A stretch of 64,000 bases of DNA from Selenomonadaceae bacterium (lineage in GTDB: Bacteria; Bacillota; Negativicutes; Selenomonadales; Selenomonadaceae), in assembly GCA_017535925.1 (NCBI GenBank), contig JAFXTD010000047.1, positions 1-64,000 of the forward strand, written 5' to 3'. A model generated the notes under the pieces. The model saw only the letters and a list, made by a program, of their open reading frames with translations, ran no database searches and was not told the DNA's origin. Each line of letters begins with the position of its first letter. Position 1 is the stretch's first letter. Positions 58,550 to 64,000 of this stretch are shown here, piece after piece. A program made the position numbers and the translations under genes.

Positions 58550-60645
58550 TTGATTTGTTCGCGGGCATCGGCGGAATTCGGCTCGGCTTTGAACGCGCCT
58601 TTGAGAACGAGGCTGAAACAGTTTTCGTCAGCGAAATTGACAAGTACGCCCGCACGACCTATGCCGAAAATTTTTCCGACGCTTTGAAGATTGAAGGAGA
58701 CATTACAAAAATTCCCGCCGAAAAAATTCCGCCGTTCGATATTTGCCTCGCGGGTTTTCCCTGTCAAGCCTTTTCAATCGCCGGGCACCGCGCAGGCTTC
58801 GACGACGATTATCACGGGACTTGTCGAGGCACGCTCTTTCTTGACGTTGTGAGGATTTGCGATTGGCACAAGCCGAAAATTATTTTTTGCGAAAACGTCA
58901 AAGGGCTCGTCAATCACGACAAGGGGCGCACGTTCAAAATTATTTGCGACGCCTTTGAGCAAATCGGCTACAAAATTTTTCACAAGGTCTTGAACAGCAG
59001 AGACTTCGGGCTTGCGCAAAATCGTGAACGGATTTACATCGTCTGCTTCCGAAATGACATCGCGCCCGAAAATTTTTCTTTCCCCGCGCCGCGTGAGGAA
59101 AGTTATTCGATTCGCGACATCCTCGAATACGCGCCGATTGCCTCGAAATATTATTTGAGTGACGTTTATCTTGAGACGCTTCGCAAGCACAGAAGACGAC
59201 ACGAGGCGGCGGGCAACGGCTTCGGCTACGAGGTCAAAGACTTGGACGGCGTGGCAAATGCTTTGGTCTGCGGCGGCATGGGTCGCGAAAGAAATTTAAT
59301 CGTCGACGAACGCGCTCACTCAACAATCCCGACGACAAAAATCAAAGGCGCGATTAACTTGGAAAATATCCGCAAGCTCACGCCTCGCGAATGGGCAAGA
59401 CTTCAAGGCTTCCCCGACGACTTCCGATTGATTCTGCCCGACACTCAACTTTACAAACAATTCGGCAACACCGTTTCGATTAACGTCGTCGAGGCGATTG
59501 CGCAAGAGATAAGGAGCATGCTTGAACCTATGGCATACAACAAAGGCGAATGGAGCGAACTTTACGCGTTGCTGAAAATTCTTGCCGAAGGAAAGATTGA
59601 CGCGGAGAATCATGCCTTGCCGGTCTTGAAAGTCTTCCGCGAAGATATTTCCGGTTTCAAGTTGGAATTTCGGAGAGAAAAAAATTTCGTCGAACGCTGT
59701 CAAAACGGCGACCGCATTTGGAGAAAATCGGCGACCGAACTTGCAACGATGGCGGAAAAAATTTTGCACGGGATACAATGCGGCAGAGGTCTTTCATTTG
59801 AAATTGACGGCGCGAAAGAAATTATGACGGCAATCGGTTTGACGAAAATAAAATCGCCCGCAACCAAGAAAGCTGATATTTTGCTTGAGATTTACGACGC
59901 GTTGACCGGCTCGAATTTTGTTCGCGGCTATTCGATTAAATCCGACTTGGGCAGCCCGCCGACTTTGTTTAATGCCTCGCAGTCTACGAATTTTCGCTTT
60001 AAAGTCTTTGGTGTCGACGACGCGCTTGCCGAAAAAATTAACTCAATCGAAACGCGCACGAAGATTCACGACCGCCTTGAAAAAATTCCGCGCCTCGAAT
60101 TTGATTCGGTCTGCAAAGAAACTTTCGCCGACAACTTGAGCTTGGTGGATTCGAACATGGAAAAAATTTTGGGTGAGGCTGTCAAGCTTTACTACGTCGA
60201 ACGAATCAGCGATTGCGCGGAGTTGGCTACGGAACTTGAAAAGCGCAACCCTCTGAATGCCCGCGCCGAAAATTATTATCGCCACAAGATAAAAAAATTT
60301 CTCTGTGCGGTTGCGTTGGGCTTGCGACCCGCCGAAGAATGGAACGGTCTCGACGAGGCGAACGGCGGCTATCTTATCGTCAAGAGCAACGGCGAACTTT
60401 CCGTGTTCAATCTTCACAACCGCGACGACTTCGAAACTTATCTGCTCAACAACACGCGCCTCGAAACAGCAAGCTCAAAAAGATTCAATTTCGCAAAAAT
60501 TTCGGGGGGGGGGGGATTTTTACATCGACCTCAACTTACAAATTCGTTTCAAGTAAAAAAATATCGCCTCGACCAAAAAATTTTCGGCGGGCGATTTTTT
60601 TTTGACTTCAATCAATCGAGGAGCTTGAGGATTTTTTCAAGTTGA
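58537..60645 (+). CDS. Fused C5-cytosine methyltransferase and HpaII-type restriction endonuclease (frameshifted end)
   Basis: Residues 1-330 are a complete Dcm-type methylase: DLFAGIGGIRLGFE, catalytic GFPCQAFS, FCENVKGL, QNRERIYIV and QFGNTVSIN. Without a stop the chain continues at MAYNKGEWSELYALLKILAEGKI into a HpaII-family endonuclease (about 335-665), so M and R form one polypeptide; an internal ATG (59530) with AAGGAG 13 bases before could also start R alone. The GTG start at 58537 fits GGAGG; ATG 58546 is possible. At 60504-60515 lies a run of 12 G. In the present frame the end reads a foreign tail to 60645, past a terminator and into the convergent gene; with 11 G it would end DFYIDLNLQIRFK at 60556, a HpaII-like end. 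Target probably CCGG (inference). Confidence 0.85.
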   Translation: MYKMIDLFAGIGGIRLGFERAFENEAETVFVSEIDKYARTTYAENFSDALKIEGDITKIPAEKIPPFDICLAGFPCQAFSIAGHRAGFDDDYHGTCRGTLFLDVVRICDWHKPKIIFCENVKGLVNHDKGRTFKIICDAFEQIGYKIFHKVLNSRDFGLAQNRERIYIVCFRNDIAPENFSFPAPREESYSIRDILEYAPIASKYYLSDVYLETLRKHRRRHEAAGNGFGYEVKDLDGVANALVCGGMGRERNLIVDERAHSTIPTTKIKGAINLENIRKLTPREWARLQGFPDDFRLILPDTQLYKQFGNTVSINVVEAIAQEIRSMLEPMAYNKGEWSELYALLKILAEGKIDAENHALPVLKVFREDISGFKLEFRREKNFVERCQNGDRIWRKSATELATMAEKILHGIQCGRGLSFEIDGAKEIMTAIGLTKIKSPATKKADILLEIYDALTGSNFVRGYSIKSDLGSPPTLFNASQSTNFRFKVFGVDDALAEKINSIETRTKIHDRLEKIPRLEFDSVCKETFADNLSLVDSNMEKILGEAVKLYYVERISDCAELATELEKRNPLNARAENYYRHKIKKFLCAVALGLRPAEEWNGLDEANGGYLIVKSNGELSVFNLHNRDDFETYLLNNTRLETASSKRFNFAKISGGGGFLHRPQLTNSFQVKKYRLDQKIFGGRFFFDFNQSRSLRIFSS
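60504..60515. repeat. Homopolymeric tract of 12 G
   Basis: Twelve consecutive G at 60504-60515, the only such run in the window. The first G ends a Ser codon. Loss of one G restores the HpaII-like C-terminus, so slippage would switch the protein end. Confidence 0.95.
60563..60602. terminator. Terminator after the restriction-modification gene
   Basis: ATCGCC / GGCGAT stem with an A/T-rich loop, A-run before and seven Ts after. It lies only six bases beyond the TAA at 60556, supporting that TAA as the original stop. Confidence 0.7.
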
Positions 60646-61565
60646 GGCTCGGAATTTTTCAGCCCCGTGAAAATTAATATCTCGGGAATTTTCCAACCGT
60701 GCTTGCCTTGCAGAAGATTAACGCCCCACTCGTCACGGAAAATCACAAATTCATTTACGCTGTCCCATTCGCCGTCGAATTCGTCAAACGTCGGTATCTT
60801 TTCGGCTTGATAAAAAAATTTTTTGCCGTCGTCGTAAGCCTTAATTTTTTGAATGGTGTGACTGTCCGCGTACAAAGTCTTGACCTCTTCGCCGAGAAGA
60901 AAATCCAAGTCGCAGAAAACTCTGTCGTGAAAATACCACACGCAATCTTCAATGCCCCTGTCGTCGTTTTCGTTGCGCCTGATTTTGTAAAACCGCTCAA
61001 AAGATAAACGAATCGCCTTATCGTTCGGCAAATTCCAACAAAAAGTTTTGCGCGTCGGAACCCAATCGAAATAAACGACTTCGGGGGCGGCGAGGCGAGT
61101 GAGCCAAAAGTTTTCGTTGTCAGAAAGTTTTATTTCGGGATGCTTGAGCTCGGCGCGAATTTCCATCAAAATTTTTCCGAGCATGTTTTGACCTTCGCCC
61201 GTTTCAGAATCGACGCCCCAAAAAGTATCGTGCCAATTATTGCCTTCGATTAATTTGTTGTCACCGGTTGCAAGCAGGCGTTTGGCAAGTTCGGGGTTCT
61301 GAAAAAATTTCGCGAAGACAACATCCCGCATGACCTCAACTTTGACTTCTTCCCAATCGTCGCGAAGTTCGACCTTGCGCCCCATGCGTTTTGCTTTGCC
61401 CGCATTGTATTTCGTGAACTCGAAAACTTCATCGTCGTCCGTCGACTTTTGCGCCTGATAAGCTGCCTCCGCATTGCCGAAAGACAAGTAGCCGTACTTC
61501 ACGGGGACATTATAAAAGTTGCTTAGAAACTCGTATTCGCCGTCAAAGCTCGTAATGTCACTCAT
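60612..61565 (-). CDS. NADAR-domain protein with an extra C-terminal domain
   Basis: A 317-residue protein. Residues about 1-150 are a NADAR (YbiA-like) domain: SFDGEYEFLSNFY, NAEAAYQAQKS, DDWEEVKVEVM, LLATGDNKLIEGN, WG and GQNMLGKILMEIR. NADAR proteins act on N-glycosidic or ADP-ribosyl bonds. Residues about 155-317, starting SDNENFWLTRL, form an unrecognised domain rich in aromatic and acidic residues. The start ATG at 61563-61565 has GGAGGTG six bases upstream and overlaps the radical SAM stop by eight bases. It lies convergent to the restriction-modification gene. Confidence 0.82.
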   Translation of the reverse strand: MSDITSFDGEYEFLSNFYNVPVKYGYLSFGNAEAAYQAQKSTDDDEVFEFTKYNAGKAKRMGRKVELRDDWEEVKVEVMRDVVFAKFFQNPELAKRLLATGDNKLIEGNNWHDTFWGVDSETGEGQNMLGKILMEIRAELKHPEIKLSDNENFWLTRLAAPEVVYFDWVPTRKTFCWNLPNDKAIRLSFERFYKIRRNENDDRGIEDCVWYFHDRVFCDLDFLLGEEVKTLYADSHTIQKIKAYDDGKKFFYQAEKIPTFDEFDGEWDSVNEFVIFRDEWGVNLLQGKHGWKIPEILIFTGLKNSEPQLEKILKLLD

Positions 61566-62556
61566 AAGGAACACCTCCATTGAAATTGCACCAAGGTTCG
61601 CCGCTCATGAAGTCGCCGTCGTTGTAGCAAGCCGCCCGCGCACGACAGCCGCCGCATTTGTTTTTGTATTTGCAGCCGCCGCAATTCCCGCTGTAGTCAA
61701 GCGTCCGAAGCCGTTGCAAAATTTTATTCGACTTCCAAATTTCATCGAAGGGCGTTTCGCGAACGTCGCCAAGTTCCATGTTCAGATAGGCGCACGGTTG
61801 AACTTTGCCTCGCGGACTGATTATGCAATAGCTCAAGCCCGCCAAGCACCCGCGTTTAAATCGCAACTTCATGCCCAGTTGGTCGGCTATCCTCAAAAAT
61901 TGCGGCGCACATGTCGGCTTGAGTTCGATTGAAACTTCTTGTTGCTTGAGCATGATTCGCGTCAAAACTTTTTCGTAACCTTCGGCGCGCAGAGATTCTT
62001 CTTCAATCGTCTTGGCTCGTCCCGTCGGCACAAGGAAGAAAAAGTGATGCGCCTTTGCTCCGATTTCGACCGCGAAGTCGGTCAACGCCTCCAGCTCGTG
62101 TTGATTCCAATCCATTACCGTCGTGTGAATTTGGAAGGGCAAGCCCGCCGCCAAACAATTTTTCATGCCGTCGACTGCGCCCTGCCATGCTCCCGCGAAC
62201 GAACGAAATTTATCGTGCTTTTGTGCGTCAAGTGAGTCGAGTGATATGCCCATGCCTTTTGCGCCCGCCGCTTTCAAGTCACGTGCCATTTGCGAAGTTA
62301 TCAAGGTTCCGTTCGTGCCGAAGACCGCAATTAATTTCAAGCGCGTTGCGTGTTCGACAAGCTCCAAAATGTCGGGGCGCATCAGAGGTTCGCCGCCGGA
62401 AAAAATCATTATCTTGAAACCTGCGCGGGCAATCTGATTCAAAAGTTCTTTGGCTTCGGCAGTCGAGAGTTCTTCTGCAGCTTTGCAGCCGGCGTCGCGG
62501 TAGCAGTGAGCACAATACATATTACAAGCATTCGTCGTGTTCCATGAAACTATCAA
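61558..62556 (-). CDS. Radical SAM/SPASM protein, NirJ/AhbD-like
   Basis: A 332-residue enzyme. N-terminal CNMYCAHC (CxxxCxxC, cluster for SAM cleavage), then FSGGEPLMRPD, TNGT and SLDS. The C-terminal SPASM-like region has CLAGLSYCIISPRGKVQPC and CGGCKYKNKCGGCRARAAC...PWC, the pattern of the heme-pathway proteins NirJ, AhbC and AhbD. Start is TTG 62556 with GGGAGG. A heme-related job would fit the cytochrome genes nearby, but here the gene is coupled to the NADAR gene rather than heme genes, so the substrate is open. Confidence 0.8.
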   Translation of the reverse strand: MIVSWNTTNACNMYCAHCYRDAGCKAAEELSTAEAKELLNQIARAGFKIMIFSGGEPLMRPDILELVEHATRLKLIAVFGTNGTLITSQMARDLKAAGAKGMGISLDSLDAQKHDKFRSFAGAWQGAVDGMKNCLAAGLPFQIHTTVMDWNQHELEALTDFAVEIGAKAHHFFFLVPTGRAKTIEEESLRAEGYEKVLTRIMLKQQEVSIELKPTCAPQFLRIADQLGMKLRFKRGCLAGLSYCIISPRGKVQPCAYLNMELGDVRETPFDEIWKSNKILQRLRTLDYSGNCGGCKYKNKCGGCRARAACYNDGDFMSGEPWCNFNGGVPYE

Positions 62557-62681
62557 ATTAAATCCCTCCCGTGCCAGTATACTTGCCGCCGAAAAATTTT
62601 ACAAGCCGTAAAAAAAGAACGCCGCATGATTTATAATAGCCTTGCTTGAGGTTTAAGTGTCAAGGGCGTTTTCAAAATCTT

Positions 62682-62831
62682 TTAATCGCCGCCGCCGTCG
62701 CCGCCGTCAAAGTCGTTGTCGTCGTTGTCATCGGAATCAATCCCCTCGCCGCCTTCCGAGTTGTTGCCGAAAAAATTTATCCCGATAACAACAAAAATAA
62801 CTATCACGATTAAAATCAAAAGCAAATCCAT
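62682..62831 (-). CDS. 49-residue membrane peptide with an acidic Gly/Asp tail
   Basis: ATG at 62829-62831 with GGAGGTG about seven bases upstream, stop TAA at 62682-62684. One strongly hydrophobic helix (DLLLILIVIVIFVVIGINFF) is followed by a tail of Gly, Asp and Asn (GGEGIDSDDNDDNDFDGGDG). No homologue recognised. It is on the same strand as, and 125 bases upstream of, the radical SAM gene, with a possible promoter between (TTGACA at 62658-62663). It was found by reading the strand and is too short for ordinary gene calling. Confidence 0.6.
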   Translation of the reverse strand: MDLLLILIVIVIFVVIGINFFGNNSEGGEGIDSDDNDDNDFDGGDGGGD

Positions 62832-62882
62832 TTCGTCACACCTCCGAAAAATTTTTATGTCGTTTCGTTAAAGGAGATTATC

Positions 62883-64000
62883 ATGAACGTTAAAGAATTT
62901 GTCAATCAATGGCGGGCTGTCACGGGCGAACGCGCCAATTATCAAAAATTTTGGCTTGCGTTGATTCGTGACCTCTTCGACATCAACAAGCCCGAAAATT
63001 TTATTCAATTCGAGGTGCCCGTTCAGCTTGCGCACAAAAGTTTTATCGACGGCTACTTCCCCGATTCAAAAGTTATCGTTGAGCAAAAAGCATTCGGCGT
63101 CGATTTGGAAAAGGAAATCACGCAGTCCGACGGCACGAAGCTCACGCCCTACGAACAGGCGAGGCGTTATGTTATCGGCTTGCCCGTCTCTATGCATCCG
63201 AAAAAAATCGTCACGTGTAATTTCCGCGAATTCATGATTTACGACATGGAAACGCTTGAGCCGCCGATTAAAATTTTTTTGGAAGAGCTGCCCGAAAAAT
63301 TTCACGTGCTTGAATTTCTCATTGACCGCAACAAAAATAAATTGCGTGTCGAATTGGAATTGAGTTTGCAGGCGGGCGAAATCGTTGCAAAAATTTATGA
63401 CGCACTTTTGAAACAGTACATCAATCCGAATTCCGCCGAGAGCCTCGCAAGCCTCAACAAGCTTTGCGTCAGATTGGTCTTTTGCCTCTACGCCGAATCT
63501 TCCGGCATTTTCGGCAAGCACAAAATTTTTCGTGACTACCTCGAAGGCGCAAGGAATATTCGCCGCGACCTCCTCGACTTGTTTGAAATTTTAAATACGC
63601 CCGTCAGTGAGCGCGACCCCTACCTCGACGACACGCTCAAAAAATTTCCTTACGTCAACGGCGGCTTGTTCGAGGGCGCAATCGAAATTCCGAACTTCAC
63701 GCCCGAAATCAAGGAGCTTCTTTTGGAAGAGGCTTCAAGCGGTTTTAATTGGAGCGGTATCAGCCCGACAATTTTCGGCGCGGTCTTTGAATCGACTTTG
63801 AATCCCGAAACGCGGCGAATCGGAGGCATGCACTACACCTCGATTGAAAACATTCACAAAGTTATCGACAAGCTTTTCCTCGACGACCTGCACGAAGAAT
63901 TTTCTCAAATCAAAAATAAAAAGCGGCTCGCCGATTTTCACGACAAGCTCGCTGCGATTAAAATTTTTGATCCCGCTTGCGGCAGCGGTAATTTTTTGAC
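62883..64000 (+). CDS. MmeI-like single-chain restriction-methylation enzyme, N-terminal part
   Basis: The frame is open from ATG 62883 (GGAGAT upstream) to the window end, giving 372 residues without a stop. The N-terminus resembles MmeI-type (type IIL) enzymes: NQWRAVTGERANYQKFWLALI, a nuclease-like GYFPDSKVIVEQKAFG, TPYEQARRYVIGLP, then a spacer, and finally methyltransferase motif I FDPACGSGNFL. It should continue with the methylase and target-recognition domains beyond the edge. It is the third restriction-type enzyme in the window. Confidence 0.85.
   Translation, partial: MNVKEFVNQWRAVTGERANYQKFWLALIRDLFDINKPENFIQFEVPVQLAHKSFIDGYFPDSKVIVEQKAFGVDLEKEITQSDGTKLTPYEQARRYVIGLPVSMHPKKIVTCNFREFMIYDMETLEPPIKIFLEELPEKFHVLEFLIDRNKNKLRVELELSLQAGEIVAKIYDALLKQYINPNSAESLASLNKLCVRLVFCLYAESSGIFGKHKIFRDYLEGARNIRRDLLDLFEILNTPVSERDPYLDDTLKKFPYVNGGLFEGAIEIPNFTPEIKELLLEEASSGFNWSGISPTIFGAVFESTLNPETRRIGGMHYTSIENIHKVIDKLFLDDLHEEFSQIKNKKRLADFHDKLAAIKIFDPACGSGNFL

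Overview
The window looks like chromosomal DNA of an anaerobic, Gram-negative-type member of the Firmicutes, most likely Negativicutes/Selenomonadales (inference). Two Firmicutes gene orders are present: divIC, S1-domain gene, tilS, hpt, ftsH and tRNA-Ser, small RNA, dnaX, ybaB-type gene, recR. With them occur an NrfHA nitrite reductase, system I cytochrome c maturation genes, TRAP/TAXI transport and a type 2 NADH dehydrogenase. Base composition is moderate, and GTG and TTG starts behind strong Shine-Dalgarno sites are common.

Layout. 0-13.8 kb: degenerate repeats; ndh-fsa; a giant Tad/InlB-repeat surface protein; birA-MATE; tRNA-Ala; a glucose-type PTS with a structured leader; a NYN-LOTUS protein with a small partner; larB and an aldo/keto reductase. 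13.8-19.6 kb: pheST-zapA and recA-recX. 19.6-27.3 kb (minus): asparaginase, then the cell-division/tRNA/ftsH cluster. 27.4-40.9 kb: secreted proteins, a VapBC-type pair, a fused TRAP permease, mnmG, BrnTA, a one-polypeptide restriction-modification enzyme, and a 5'-nucleotidase gene broken by an in-frame TGA. 40.9-48.1 kb: tRNA-Ser, a rod-shaped RNA (possible divergent SRP RNA), a Sel1/nuclease pair, dnaX-ybaB-recR, galU and dpaL. 48.3-53.4 kb: a glycosyltransferase-GH3 fusion and a TAXI receptor joined to GltS. 53.4-58 kb (minus): ccmE-ccmF and nrfH-nrfA. 58-64 kb: a defence-like island with vsr, a fused cytosine methyltransferase/HpaII-type endonuclease carrying a 12-G tract, a radical SAM-NADAR operon, a 49-residue peptide gene, and the start of an MmeI-like enzyme.

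Working together: NDH-2, NrfHA and the Ccm proteins suggest NADH oxidation coupled to ammonifying nitrite respiration. CcmE is the CxxxY type. The PTS, TRAP, TAXI and GltS genes give sugar and organic-acid uptake.

The most striking points are the poly-G tract that shifts the reading frame of the fused HpaII-type enzyme just before its natural C-terminus; a repeat-built insertion of about 90 residues in the PheT B5 domain; the GT2-GH3 fusion; the TAXI-GltS-small protein operon; the radical SAM-NADAR overlap; the structured RNA after tRNA-Ser; and a family of intergenic repeats with terminal inverted repeats ending in CTAG. No CRISPR array, insertion sequence or rRNA was seen.
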